From Palaeococcus ferrophilus DSM 13482 (GTDB lineage Archaea; Methanobacteriota_B; Thermococci; Thermococcales; Thermococcaceae): a stretch of DNA of 64,000 nucleotides. The DNA is taken from contig NZ_LANF01000018.1 in NCBI RefSeq assembly GCF_000966265.1, positions 1 to 64,000 on the forward strand, in the 5' to 3' direction. Positions 43,188 to 52,175 of this stretch are shown here, in pieces. Both the position numbers and the translations under genes were made by a program. The notes beneath the pieces are model-generated. The model saw only the letters and a list, made by a program, of their open reading frames with translations. It did not search any database and had not been told where the DNA came from. Positions within the stretch are counted from its first letter, which is position 1. Every line of letters starts with the position of its first letter.

Positions 43188-43322
43188 ATACACCACCTCT
43201 CGATTCTACTTTTTGTAAAAAGCTCTATTTAAGCCTTTTTCACGAAATCGTTTACTCAAACCTTTCCGTTCAGCCAGGGGAGCGTGGGAACGTTAAAAAA
43301 AGTATGGAATCGTTTATTAACG

Positions 43323-44789
43323 TTAATTCTGCCCTGTGGGGCCTTTGATTCTTCCGGGAAGTGGCGAGAAAGTTTCCCTGAAAAGTTTCTCGGAGTAGTC
43401 CCTGAGGGAAAACCCATGCCTCTTAGCCACCCTCCGGAGGAGCCTCTGGGAGTGGCTCCCGTACTGGCACGCCTTCTTCTCCCGCATCGCGAACTCCTCG
43501 GGAAGGCCGAGTTCCAGGGCCACATCCCTGAGAATCTTCTTCCTGACGCCGCTGGCTATCTTGAGCTCCAGGGGCAGGCCAAGAGCTATGCCGACCACGT
43601 TGGGGTCGAGGTAGGGGAAGCGGCCCTCCACGGAGTTGAGCATTGCTATCTTGTCGTCCCTCTCAAGGTTTCTGCTCCAGAGGTTCTCGACGTCTTCCTC
43701 CATTAGTTCTGGCCTCTCAAGGTACTTCGCGTAGCCCCCGAAGAGTTCATCCGCTCCCTGCCCGCTGAGGAGGACCGAATCCCCGTTCTCACGGGCGAGT
43801 TTCGTAGCAAAGTAGAGGGGTATTCCAATCGCGAGGTTCATTGGATTGGGCTCCTCTATGGCGAAAATTACCCTTTTAGCGGCCTCCTCCACCTCGTCCT
43901 CCTCGAAGAGGTACTCCCTCAGGGGCAGGCCCAGGGCGTCGCTTGCCCTACGCGCCCACTCGACGTCGGGGCTGTTCTCTTCTCCAGCGGTGTAGAGACT
44001 CACGTCACCGTACTTTGAAGCGATAAGGGCGAGCAGCGAGCTGTCCAGCCCACCGGAGAAGAGCACAGCAACTTCCCCCGGTGTTCTCAGCCTAACCGCG
44101 TACTCCAGCGCCGCTTTAAGGCTCTTCCTCGCGTTGCAGCCCCTCCGGGCAAGGTCTTTTGGATGGAGAAGACGTTTTCTTACGACGCTCTTTCCATCGA
44201 GGACGACCAGTTCGCCGGGTAGAACGGGATGGGCCTCCTCCCCTACCGCCCACAGCACCTTCCTCTCGGAGGCGAAGAACCCCCTTGGGGAGAAGTGGAG
44301 GGGCCTTATCCCTATGGGGTCGCGGAAGAGGTATATCTTTGTCCCATTGGTTATCGCGACCGCGTAATCACCGTTGAGCATGACCATGGCCCTTCTCACT
44401 GCCTCCTCCATTCTGAGCCCCTTCTCGAGCAGGTACTCGATGAGGCGGAGGATTACCTCCGTATCAACGTCGCTCTCGAAGGAGACGCCCCTCCCCTCCA
44501 GCCATTCCCTGAGGGGCACGTGGTTGTATATCTCGCCGTTGTGAACGAGGGTTAGGTCGTTGAAGAAGGGCTGTGTGAACCCCTTTGAGCCTGTCATGGC
44601 AAGACGGCACTGGAGGATGCCTATCCTGCCGTCGGGTATCTCCCCCACGCGTGAGAAGTCGGGGCTCTTGAGAACTCCCTCATCGGTCCACACGCCGAAC
44701 GAATCCTTCCCCCTGTGCTTTCCCGCTTCGATCATGCGGATGAGCTTTGGTTTGAGGTGCTCGCCCAGTCCTCCCGCTATCAGGCACAT
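43323..44789 (-). CDS. asnB: Asparagine synthase (glutamine-hydrolysing)
   Basis: A 488-residue protein starting MCLIAGGLGEH at ATG 44789 after GTGAGAGAG, so that Cys2 becomes the N-terminal nucleophile of the class II glutaminase domain (residues 2-200; LVHNGEIYNH, NGDYAVAI, RDPIGIRPLHF). The synthetase domain has the P-loop VLFSGGLDSSLLALIA and LLSGQGADELFGGY. It makes asparagine from aspartate, glutamine and ATP. A longer upstream frame to 44897 would hide the catalytic Cys and is rejected. Confidence 0.93.
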   Translation of the reverse strand: MCLIAGGLGEHLKPKLIRMIEAGKHRGKDSFGVWTDEGVLKSPDFSRVGEIPDGRIGILQCRLAMTGSKGFTQPFFNDLTLVHNGEIYNHVPLREWLEGRGVSFESDVDTEVILRLIEYLLEKGLRMEEAVRRAMVMLNGDYAVAITNGTKIYLFRDPIGIRPLHFSPRGFFASERKVLWAVGEEAHPVLPGELVVLDGKSVVRKRLLHPKDLARRGCNARKSLKAALEYAVRLRTPGEVAVLFSGGLDSSLLALIASKYGDVSLYTAGEENSPDVEWARRASDALGLPLREYLFEEDEVEEAAKRVIFAIEEPNPMNLAIGIPLYFATKLARENGDSVLLSGQGADELFGGYAKYLERPELMEEDVENLWSRNLERDDKIAMLNSVEGRFPYLDPNVVGIALGLPLELKIASGVRKKILRDVALELGLPEEFAMREKKACQYGSHSQRLLRRVAKRHGFSLRDYSEKLFRETFSPLPGRIKGPTGQN

Positions 44790-44921
44790 CTCTCTCACCA
44801 CATACCATCTCTCCCCATCACAAAAAAGGGTTTCTCCGGCCCTTTTGTTTGGAAGTTCAGCGTTTACAGGGATTTTATGAAAAGTATGGGACCGCAAACC
44901 CCGAATCCTGAAAAGTGTTCA

Positions 44922-45662
44922 TCAGTACATTACCCTCGCCTTGAAGCCGGATATCCTCTCTATCTCCTGCGCGAGGGCCATGAATGCCTTGGCCCCATCG
45001 GAGGTGGGCTTGTACGCCACAACTGGGATTCCCTCCAGGGTGGCCTCCCTGACGGCCGGATCCTCGGGTATGACCGCGAGAAGAGGGACTTCCATAACTT
45101 CCTCCGCCGCGTCCGGCGGGATGTCGTTCGAGCTCCTGCCGTATCGGTTCAGCACAAAGCCGAGCATCGCGAGTCCGGCCCTCTTCAGAACTATTCCCAC
45201 CTTCATGGTGTCGGTCATGCACGATATCTCGGGGTTCGTGACGAGTAAAACTTCCTCACCGCTCAGCATCGCACTCATGGCGTCAACCTGAAGGCCGGCG
45301 GGGCAGTCTATCAAAACGTAATCAAACTGCTCCTTAAGGGGTTTTATCACCGAGGGAAGGCCGCGAGGGTCGGCTTTCATAACGTGTTCCCAGTCAATGG
45401 CGGCGGGGATTACGTGAACGTTCTCAAAATCGGGAATCGCGTAGATGGCATCCTTTATTTCCGCGGTTCCTATGAGTACATCATGTATCGTTACACTTGC
45501 ATCATCGAGGCCCATAACGAGGCTTAGGTTTGCCATCGTGAGATCTCCGTCAACGGCAACAACACTCTTCCCCAGCTTTCCCAGGGCCACCGCAAGGTTC
45601 GCCGTCGTCGTGGTCTTCCCAGTTCCCCCCTTTCCCGATACGATGGAGATAATCTTGCCCAT
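44922..45662 (-). CDS. MinD/ParA-family ATPase
   Basis: A 246-residue protein starting MGKIISIVSGKGGTGKTTTTANLA after GGTGAGAGA. It has the deviant Walker A (KGGTGKTT), switch region VDGDLTMANLSLVMG, Walker B YVLIDCPAGL and LLVTNPEISCMTDTMK. The C-terminus lacks a clear MinD amphipathic membrane helix (ends SGFKARVMY). Archaea have several MinD paralogues that position chemotaxis arrays, archaella or chromosomes; which one this is cannot be told. It is divergent from the PIN-ATPase gene. Confidence 0.9.
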   Translation of the reverse strand: MGKIISIVSGKGGTGKTTTTANLAVALGKLGKSVVAVDGDLTMANLSLVMGLDDASVTIHDVLIGTAEIKDAIYAIPDFENVHVIPAAIDWEHVMKADPRGLPSVIKPLKEQFDYVLIDCPAGLQVDAMSAMLSGEEVLLVTNPEISCMTDTMKVGIVLKRAGLAMLGFVLNRYGRSSNDIPPDAAEEVMEVPLLAVIPEDPAVREATLEGIPVVAYKPTSDGAKAFMALAQEIERISGFKARVMY

Positions 45663-45773
45663 TCTCTCACCACACATTATGTAGCGGCCTCATCGTTTTA
45701 ATAAGTTTCCATCATCAGGATTGTGCTAACCTTTATAACTCCCTCGAGGTAGTGCCCATTAGAGGTGAGGATT

Positions 45774-47588
45774 ATGGAAGTCATCGTTCCGGATACTAGT
45801 GTCATTGTTGACGGCAGGCTCACGCAGTACCTGCGGGAGCTCGGCGAGAGGGTTAGGGTAGTCGTTCCCGAGGCCGTTGTGGCGGAGATAGAGCACCAGG
45901 CAAACGAGAAGAGGGCTATAGGTCACGTCGGCCTCGAGGAGCTCAAAAAGCTTCGCGAGATGGCGGAGAAGGGGGAGATTGAGCTCGAATTTTACGGGGA
46001 GAGACCGGAGCTCTGGCAGATAAAGCGTGCTAAATCGGGCGAGATAGACAACATGGTTAGAGAGGTGGCCATGGAGCTCAAAGGGATACTTCTGACGGGT
46101 GATGCCGTTCAGAGGGACGTGGCAATAGCCAAGGGTATACGCGTTATCTACCTTGAGGCCAGAAGGGAAGTCAGGCACCGCCTCGAGGACTTCTTCGATG
46201 AGAACACGATGAGCGTCCACCTCAAGGCAGGGGTCGTGCCCATGGCCAAGAAGGGCAGGCCCGGTGAGTGGCGCCTTACTCCCCTGCGGGAGGAACCCCT
46301 CACGGACGATGAAGTTCACGAGATCGCGGACGACATAGTGGAGAGGGCAAGGAGGGACCCGGAGAGCTTCATAGAGCTCGATGCCGAGGGGGCAACCGTA
46401 GTTCAGCTCAGAAACTACCGTATAGTCATTGCGAGGCCGCCTTTTGCAGATAGGATTGAGATAACCGCCGTGAGGCCCATAAAGAAGCTCTCCATAGAGG
46501 ACTACCACCTCAGCGAGAAGCTCCTCAAGAGACTAACGGAGAAGGCTGAAGGTATACTCATAGCCGGTGCGCCCGGAGAGGGTAAGAGTACCTTTGCACA
46601 GGCCCTGGCGGAGTGGTATTCATCTATGGGCAAGATAGTGAAGACTATGGAGAAGCCGAGGGACCTCCAGGTTGCGGAGGAGATAACGCAGTACACCGCC
46701 CTTGAGGGGAAGATGGAGCTTACGGGTGATTTGCTCCTCCTCGTGAGGCCGGACTACACGATATACGACGAGATGAGGAAGACGAGGGACTTCAAGATAT
46801 ACGCCGACCTCAGGCTGGCGGGAGTTGGAATGGTTGGCGTGGTGCACGCGACCAAACCGATAGATGCAGTTCAGCGCTTCATAGGAAGGGTCGAGCTCGG
46901 AATGATACCCCAGATAGTGGACACGGTGCTTTTCATCAAAGCCGGAAAGGTGGAGAAGGTTCTGAGCCTCGAGTACAAGGTCAAGGTTCCGAGCGGCATG
47001 ACGGAGGAAGACCTCGCGAGGCCCGTGATAGAGGTCAGGGACTTCGAGAGCGGCGAGCTGGAGTACGAGATTTACACCTACGGCGAGGAGATAAGCATAG
47101 TTCCGGTCAAGAAGAAGGGAGAGAAGGCCCCCGCCCTTAAGCTGGCCGAGAGGAAGCTCCGCCAGGAGATAAAGCGCTTCCTTCCGGATGTTTACACCGA
47201 GGTGGAGCTCGTGAGCCCGCACAGGGCGGTTGTGTACGCGGACGAGTTTGACATCCCGACCATCATAGGCAAGAAGGGCAAGAGAATAACGGAGCTGGAG
47301 AAGAAGGTGGGCATAAGCATAGACGTCAAGAGCTTCGAGGAGAGGGCCATGGAGGAGGGCCCCAGGGAGAAGATTCCGGTGGAAATCGAGGAGAAGAAGA
47401 GGCAGTTTGTCCTGAGGGTGAGCAAGGACTTCGCGGGCATGCCCATCAAGTTCTACGCCGGGGAAGACTACATCTTCACGGCCACCCCGAGCAAGAAGGG
47501 CCTCGTCAAGGTAAACAGGAACACCCCGATAGGCAGGGAGCTTGAGCGCATCGTAAGGGAAAACCTCGAGGTATGGGCTAGCATTTGA
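45774..47588 (+). CDS. PIN-domain ATPase with KH domain (COG1855 type)
   Basis: A 604-residue protein from ATG 45774 after GAGGTGAGG. The PIN domain is residues 1-140 (VIVPDTSVIVDGRLTQYL, EAVVAEIEHQ, GILLTGDAVQRDVAI, with the conserved acidic residues). A PilT/VirB11-like ATPase follows at about 250-450 with Walker A ILIAGAPGEGKSTFAQAL and VGVVHATKPIDAV. A KH domain with GKKGKRI (IGKKGKRITELEKKVG) lies at about 490-520. The combination suggests an RNA-processing nuclease powered by a hexameric ATPase, conserved in archaea but not well characterised. Confidence 0.9.
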   Translation: MEVIVPDTSVIVDGRLTQYLRELGERVRVVVPEAVVAEIEHQANEKRAIGHVGLEELKKLREMAEKGEIELEFYGERPELWQIKRAKSGEIDNMVREVAMELKGILLTGDAVQRDVAIAKGIRVIYLEARREVRHRLEDFFDENTMSVHLKAGVVPMAKKGRPGEWRLTPLREEPLTDDEVHEIADDIVERARRDPESFIELDAEGATVVQLRNYRIVIARPPFADRIEITAVRPIKKLSIEDYHLSEKLLKRLTEKAEGILIAGAPGEGKSTFAQALAEWYSSMGKIVKTMEKPRDLQVAEEITQYTALEGKMELTGDLLLLVRPDYTIYDEMRKTRDFKIYADLRLAGVGMVGVVHATKPIDAVQRFIGRVELGMIPQIVDTVLFIKAGKVEKVLSLEYKVKVPSGMTEEDLARPVIEVRDFESGELEYEIYTYGEEISIVPVKKKGEKAPALKLAERKLRQEIKRFLPDVYTEVELVSPHRAVVYADEFDIPTIIGKKGKRITELEKKVGISIDVKSFEERAMEEGPREKIPVEIEEKKRQFVLRVSKDFAGMPIKFYAGEDYIFTATPSKKGLVKVNRNTPIGRELERIVRENLEVWASI

Positions 47589-47609
47589 GGGCTTTCCGAG
47601 AGGTGGCCC

Positions 47610-48872
47610 TTACCTCCTCACCAGCTTTATCACCGCCTCGACGTGGGGCGTGTGCGGGAACATGTCCACTAAAACGGCCTCCTCAACGCGGTAGGCCTTC
47701 TTCAGGTGGTTCTCGTAGTCGAGCCTGAAGGCCCTAGGGTTGCACGAGACGTAAACCACGTTCTCAACTCCGCTTTTGATGAGGAGTTCCGCCGCTTCTT
47801 TCAGCCCCTTACGCGGCGGGTCAACTATCACGGTGTCGTACTCTCCGATGAGAGTTTCCTCCGCTCTCCCGACGTGGAACTCGGCATTCACCCCGTTAAG
47901 TTCGGTGTTTTTCTTCGCCATTTCCACCGCAAAGGGGTTGACTTCGACGCCTTCAACCTCGAAGCCCCTCTTCGAGAGGTAAACACCAAACGTCCCGACG
48001 CCGGCGTAGAGGTCGAGAACCTTCTCCCCCTCCGTAAAGTCCTCCACGGCCTTAAGGAGCAAGGGTAAGGCGTAGCTGTTGGTCTGGAAGAAGCCCTTGG
48101 GGTGGATAAGGTAGGTAACGTCCTCAGCCCGCTCGCGGATGTACGGTTCTCCAGCCACCAGTTGCGCATCACCGCGCGGGTCGTCCCTTTCATCCCTCTT
48201 AACGCTCCAGTAGAGAGAATCAGCGAAGGAAAAGTAGTCTTTAAACGCCTCCAGAACCTCTTCTTGAGGCTCAACGTGGGCTATTATGTTTACCATGACG
48301 TCTCCAGTGAACTTGCCCTCCCTCACCTGGAGGTAGTGCACCTCCCCGGTTCTTCTCCTTAAATCCCATGGCCTTAGGCCGGTCTCGCGGAGGAAGTCCC
48401 TCAGGGCGCGCAGATACCCGGGAGTGTGCTTCGAGAAGACGGGGCATTCTTCAAGGTTTTCCACCTCCAGGGGCGCGCCGTACTTCTTCAGCCCGATTCC
48501 GGAGGTGGTCACTATGAAGTTGCTCACGTTTCGGAAGCCCCACACCTTGGGCGAGCCCTTAATCTCGGCGCTTATCCCTGTGGCCCTCTCGAAGAGCCCT
48601 CTCTTGAGGCGCAGCTGTTCCTTATACTTCAACCCCTGCCAGAGACAGCCGCCGCAGGTTCCGAAGTAAGGGCACCTCGCCCCCTGGCGGAGGGGGGACT
48701 CTCCAAGGAGCTCGAAGTCAAGGGCTATTTTTCTCCCGAAGCGGCGCTTCGTTCTCTTAACCTTCACCCTATCGCCCGGATATGTGAAGGGGACGTAAAC
48801 CTCACCGTCTCCGCCCCTCAGAACCCCGAGACCGTCGTTGCTCATGCCCTCGATTTTCCCCTCGTGCCTCAT
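47610..48872 (-). CDS. TRAM-domain RNA (uracil-5-)-methyltransferase, RumA/RlmD family
   Basis: About 420 residues from ATG 48872 (MRHEGKIEGMSNDGLGVL). An N-terminal TRAM domain (residues 1-55) is followed by cysteines CPYFGTCGGCLWQ and CPVF, which hold a 4Fe-4S cluster in this family, and a SAM domain with VLDLYAGVGTFGVYLSKRG, VIVDPPRKG and YVSCNP, the catalytic cysteine motif. It methylates C5 of uracil in tRNA (U54) or 23S rRNA; Pyrococcus has one paralogue for each, and I cannot tell which this is. No strong ribosome binding site is seen before the start. Confidence 0.9.
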   Translation of the reverse strand: MRHEGKIEGMSNDGLGVLRGGDGEVYVPFTYPGDRVKVKRTKRRFGRKIALDFELLGESPLRQGARCPYFGTCGGCLWQGLKYKEQLRLKRGLFERATGISAEIKGSPKVWGFRNVSNFIVTTSGIGLKKYGAPLEVENLEECPVFSKHTPGYLRALRDFLRETGLRPWDLRRRTGEVHYLQVREGKFTGDVMVNIIAHVEPQEEVLEAFKDYFSFADSLYWSVKRDERDDPRGDAQLVAGEPYIRERAEDVTYLIHPKGFFQTNSYALPLLLKAVEDFTEGEKVLDLYAGVGTFGVYLSKRGFEVEGVEVNPFAVEMAKKNTELNGVNAEFHVGRAEETLIGEYDTVIVDPPRKGLKEAAELLIKSGVENVVYVSCNPRAFRLDYENHLKKAYRVEEAVLVDMFPHTPHVEAVIKLVRR

Positions 48873-48906
48873 GGTCTTGAGTACGGGCAGGGGTTTAAGA
48901 GGGTTC

Positions 48907-49360
48907 TCATGGGACAATTTCAACTTCATCTATGTCCCTAAAATCTTCATCGAAAGTCGCTATTCCCTTTACTCCGTTAACGGCGCACGTTGCCAGAATC
49001 TGCGCGTCTTTGGGCATTAGGCCGTAGGTTACAGCATAGAGTTCAACGAGTCCCGGACTTGAAACGTCATCAATGAGTTTTATGTTGAACTGGAAAACGA
49101 GGCTTAAAACTGAGGTGAACGCCTCTCTGATCAGTGCTTTCCCCTCATCACTCTTTAGAAAGCGCTTCACATCGTACCTGTTCTTGATGCCCCTTCTATC
49201 CGAGATCAGCTTTCGAAGAGTTACATAAACTGCCTCTTCGAGGGCAGCGAAGGACGTCACAAACTCACCTCTGTGTGCCTCAAGCACACTCTCGGCTCTC
49301 TTTGTTAGAGGGGGTCTGAAAGAGATAGTTGTAGAAAACGTTCGCATCAACGTAAATCAA
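48907..49360 (-). pseudogene. vapC: VapC-type PIN toxin, frame broken in a G5 run
   Basis: The toxin frame starts at TTG 49360, overlapping the VapB stop (TTGA), and reads IYVDANVFYNYLFQT, the PIN N-terminus with the first catalytic Asp. At the G5 run (49310-49314) the frame shifts; the downstream frame continues LTKRAESVLEAHRGEFVTSFAALEEAVYV and KDAQILATCAVNGVKGIATFDEDF, with the remaining acidic residues. Deleting one base of the run restores about 150 residues. VapC proteins are Mg-dependent ribonucleases that cut tRNA or rRNA. The intact frame alone would otherwise start at 49350 without the catalytic N-terminus. Confidence 0.78.
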
Positions 49361-49533
49361 CGCCCGGCCTCCTCGGCGTAGGATTCAAGCTCCTCAACCG
49401 TTGCCTTTCCAAGCATTCCCGGGTAGACCTTCGTTCTCATAGCTTTCGCTAGCAGTTTTGCATCCATCTCTATGAGATTCTTAAAGAGCTCCAGATCAAC
49501 GTCTGGGGGTACCTTTATCTTCACCTCACCCAT
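49357..49533 (-). CDS. vapB: VapB-type antitoxin
   Basis: A 58-residue protein starting MGEVKIKVPPDVDLELFKNL at ATG 49533. A short beta-strand plus helix N-terminus (VKIKVPPDV) is followed by helices with VYPGMLGKATVEELESYAEEAG, a wrapping tail that fits antitoxins of this class. It would neutralise the adjacent PIN toxin and repress the operon. The TGA stop overlaps the VapC start. Confidence 0.75.
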   Translation of the reverse strand: MGEVKIKVPPDVDLELFKNLIEMDAKLLAKAMRTKVYPGMLGKATVEELESYAEEAGR

Positions 49534-49636
49534 TCTCCCACCAAAATATTTTCCCCTGCTGGAGTATTAAAAGTTTCGCCGTATGCCCTTGACGGACGAT
49601 GGGAGAACTTATTTATACCTTCTACGGATAGTAACC

Positions 49637-49825
49637 ATGGTGATTGCTGTGGAGAGAAGACAGCTTAAGTGTCCCCTCTGCGGGGGGATAGACTTCCAGG
49701 TCGAGGAGGGCAAGCTCGACAGCAAGTGGGGTTTTACGGCACACAAGGTCAAGATAGTTATCTGCAAGAACTGCGGCTACGTCATGATGTTCTACAAGGG
49801 AAGGACGATATGGGATTTCGACTGA
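49637..49825 (+). CDS. Small zinc-ribbon nucleic-acid-binding-like protein
   Basis: A 62-residue protein from ATG 49637 (MVIAVERRQLKCPLCGGIDF). Two cysteine pairs (CPLCG and CKNCGY) separated by about 30 residues form a zinc ribbon. The family is common in Thermococcales without assigned function. A TATA-like CTTATTTATACC at 49608-49619 lies close to the start, so the leader is very short. It is convergent with the aminotransferase gene. Confidence 0.82.
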   Translation: MVIAVERRQLKCPLCGGIDFQVEEGKLDSKWGFTAHKVKIVICKNCGYVMMFYKGRTIWDFD

Positions 49826-49844
49826 AGTGAAGAAAAGAAAAGGC

Positions 49845-51059
49845 TCAGAACTTCTCGTGGTAGAGCTCTGCAAGCCTCTTTATCCCTTCCTTTATCTCCT
49901 CTTTGCTCGGCCGTGAGAAGTTGAGCCTTATGGCGTTTCTACCGCTCTCGTCGGTGTAGAACGGCTTACCAGGGACAACAACGACACCCTTCTTCTCCAT
50001 AAGCTCCTCGGCGAAGGCCATTCCGTCCGCTCCTTCTGGCAGGAACAGCATCACGAACATTCCCGCGATTGGCCTGGTGAATTCTGCCTCCGGGAGGTGC
50101 TCTTCGAGGGCCCTGAGCATCGCGTCCCTCTTCTCCCTGTATCCAGGGAGGCCCTGCTTGAGGTGGTACTCCTCAAAGTAGCCCCTCCTGAGATACTCAA
50201 GGGCTATGTACTGGGAAATCGTTGGAGCGCAGAAGTCTATCGGGGACTTCTCCATCAGGATTTTCTGCTTTACTTCCCCGTGGGCTATTATCCACCCAAC
50301 GCGGAAGCCCGTGCCGAGAACTTTGCTGAGGGTTCCAGCCACTATCACCCTGCCCTCCCCGTCCATAACCTTGAGTGGAGTCGCCTCACCCTCGTAGCGC
50401 ATGAAGTTGTAGGCCGAGTCCTCCACTATCAAAAGGTCGTACTCGCTCGCGAGCTCAAGAAGGTGCTTTCTCCGCTCTTTGCTCATCGTAACGCCCATGG
50501 GGTTCTGGCCGGTGGGGATGGTGTATATGAACTTCACCTTGACTCCCTTCTTCTTCAGCTCCCTGAGCTTCTCTTCAAGAAGGTCTGTCCTCATCCCCTC
50601 GCCGTCAACCGGAACTCCATAGACCTTTGCCCCCAGCTGCTCGAAGGCTAAAAGTGTGTTTATGTAACTCGGGTTCTCGGTTATCACGACGTCACCGGGG
50701 TCTATGAGAACCCTTCCAAGGAGGTCGAGGGCGCCTGTTCCCCCAACGGTTATGATTATATCATCCGGAGAAACACTGTACCCCTCGTATTTTTCAAGGA
50801 ACTTCGAGATTTCTTCCCTCAGCTCGGGGATTCCGTTGGCTGGAGTGTACATGACGGAGGCTGGAACCTCCCTAAGTATTTCTTTCGCAAGCTCTCCGAG
50901 GACTTCCCTCGGGATGAGGTTCGGGTCTGGGTCGCCGGCCGAAAGGGAGATGAGTTCCCTTCCCTTGGCTCTGAGCTCGGCGGCCTTCTTCATAACATCG
51001 GCGAGGGCCGAGCCTTTAATCCAATTGGCCCGCCCCGCGAGAAACTTGTCGTACTCCAT
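49845..51059 (-). CDS. PLP-dependent class I/II aminotransferase
   Basis: A 404-residue protein starting MEYDKFLAGRANWIKGSAL. Fold-type I motifs are visible: SLSAGDPDPNLIP near the N-terminus, TVGGTGALDLLGRVLIDPGD, TIPTGQNPMGVTMSKERR, VEDSAYNFMRY and the PLP lysine in AGTLSKVLGTGFRVGW (about residue 250), then a late NAIRLNFSRPS with the carboxylate-binding Arg. It probably transfers amino groups from aromatic, branched or aminoadipate-type amino acids to 2-oxoglutarate, feeding 2-oxoacids to enzymes such as IorAB. The exact substrate is not readable. Confidence 0.92.
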   Translation of the reverse strand: MEYDKFLAGRANWIKGSALADVMKKAAELRAKGRELISLSAGDPDPNLIPREVLGELAKEILREVPASVMYTPANGIPELREEISKFLEKYEGYSVSPDDIIITVGGTGALDLLGRVLIDPGDVVITENPSYINTLLAFEQLGAKVYGVPVDGEGMRTDLLEEKLRELKKKGVKVKFIYTIPTGQNPMGVTMSKERRKHLLELASEYDLLIVEDSAYNFMRYEGEATPLKVMDGEGRVIVAGTLSKVLGTGFRVGWIIAHGEVKQKILMEKSPIDFCAPTISQYIALEYLRRGYFEEYHLKQGLPGYREKRDAMLRALEEHLPEAEFTRPIAGMFVMLFLPEGADGMAFAEELMEKKGVVVVPGKPFYTDESGRNAIRLNFSRPSKEEIKEGIKRLAELYHEKF

Positions 51060-51130
51060 GAGAACCACCGATTAAAAATCGCCCCGAAACTATTAATAGC
51101 TTACCCTCATCAGAACGTTAAGGTGAGAGT

Positions 51131-52135
51131 ATGAAGCCGAAGGTCTTCATCACGCGCAGGATTCCCGAGAACGGGATAGAAATCTTGAAGGGGCACTTCG
51201 AGGTTGAGGTCTGGGAGGACGAGCATGAGATACCAAGGGAAGTCCTGCTTGAGAAGGTTCGTGATGTGGATGCGCTCGTCACGATGCTGAGCGAAAGGAT
51301 TGACGCCGAGGTCTTCGATGCCGCACCGAGACTCAGGGTAGTGGCCAACTACGCCGTCGGCTACGACAACGTTGACATCGAAGAGGCGACCAAACGCGGA
51401 ATCTACGTCACCAACACACCCGACGTCCTAACGAACGCCACCGCGGACTTTGCGTGGGCACTCTTACTCGCAACCGCCAGGAGGCTCGTTGAGGGGGATA
51501 CCTTCGTCCGCTCAGGCGAGTGGAAGCGAAAAGGTGTCGCCTGGCACCCCCTCATGTACCTCGGCCACGACGTCTACGGCAAGACCGTCGGAATAGTCGG
51601 CTTCGGAAGGATAGGCCAGGCGATAGCGAGGAGGGCAAAGGGGTTTGGAATGAGAATCCTTTACAACGCCCGCTCAAGAAAGCCAGACGTCGAGAAGGAG
51701 CTCGGAGCGGAGTTCAGGCCCCTTGAAGAGCTCCTTAAGGAGAGCGACTTCGTTGTATTGGCGGTTCCGCTCACGAAGGAAACCCACCACATGATAAACG
51801 AGGAGCGCTTGAAGCTCATGAAGCCGACCGCGATACTCGTCAATATCGCACGCGGCAAGGTAGTGGATACGGGGGCGCTCATCAAGGCCCTCGAGGAGGG
51901 CTGGATAGCTGGAGCAGGCCTGGATGTCTTCGAGGAGGAGCCCTACTACAACGAGGAGCTCTTTGCTTTGAAAAACGTCGTTCTGGCACCGCACCTCGGC
52001 AGCGCTACCCATGGAGCGAGGGAGGGAATGGCAGAGCTCGTTGCGAGGAACCTCATAGCCTTTAAGAACGGCGAAATACCGCCGACGCTGGTAAACAAAA
52101 AGGTCTTAAACGCCAGGAAGCCAGGATTTGAGTGA
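51131..52135 (+). CDS. gyaR: Glyoxylate reductase (D-2-hydroxyacid dehydrogenase family)
   Basis: A 334-residue protein starting [19 protein letters not shown]. The NAD(P)-binding motif is [22 protein letters not shown] (about residues 153-174). Catalytic Arg, Glu and His are in [25 protein letters not shown] and [14 protein letters not shown]. Length and sequence strongly resemble Thermococcus litoralis/Pyrococcus glyoxylate reductase. It reduces glyoxylate (and hydroxypyruvate) to glycolate with NADH. The leader is short with GGTGAGAG before ATG. Confidence 0.95.
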   Translation: MKPKVFITRRIPENGIEILKGHFEVEVWEDEHEIPREVLLEKVRDVDALVTMLSERIDAEVFDAAPRLRVVANYAVGYDNVDIEEATKRGIYVTNTPDVLTNATADFAWALLLATARRLVEGDTFVRSGEWKRKGVAWHPLMYLGHDVYGKTVGIVGFGRIGQAIARRAKGFGMRILYNARSRKPDVEKELGAEFRPLEELLKESDFVVLAVPLTKETHHMINEERLKLMKPTAILVNIARGKVVDTGALIKALEEGWIAGAGLDVFEEEPYYNEELFALKNVVLAPHLGSATHGAREGMAELVARNLIAFKNGEIPPTLVNKKVLNARKPGFE

Positions 52136-52175
52136 TTCTACCCTTTTACCCGTGGGCTTAATGGAGGAGCGGAAA

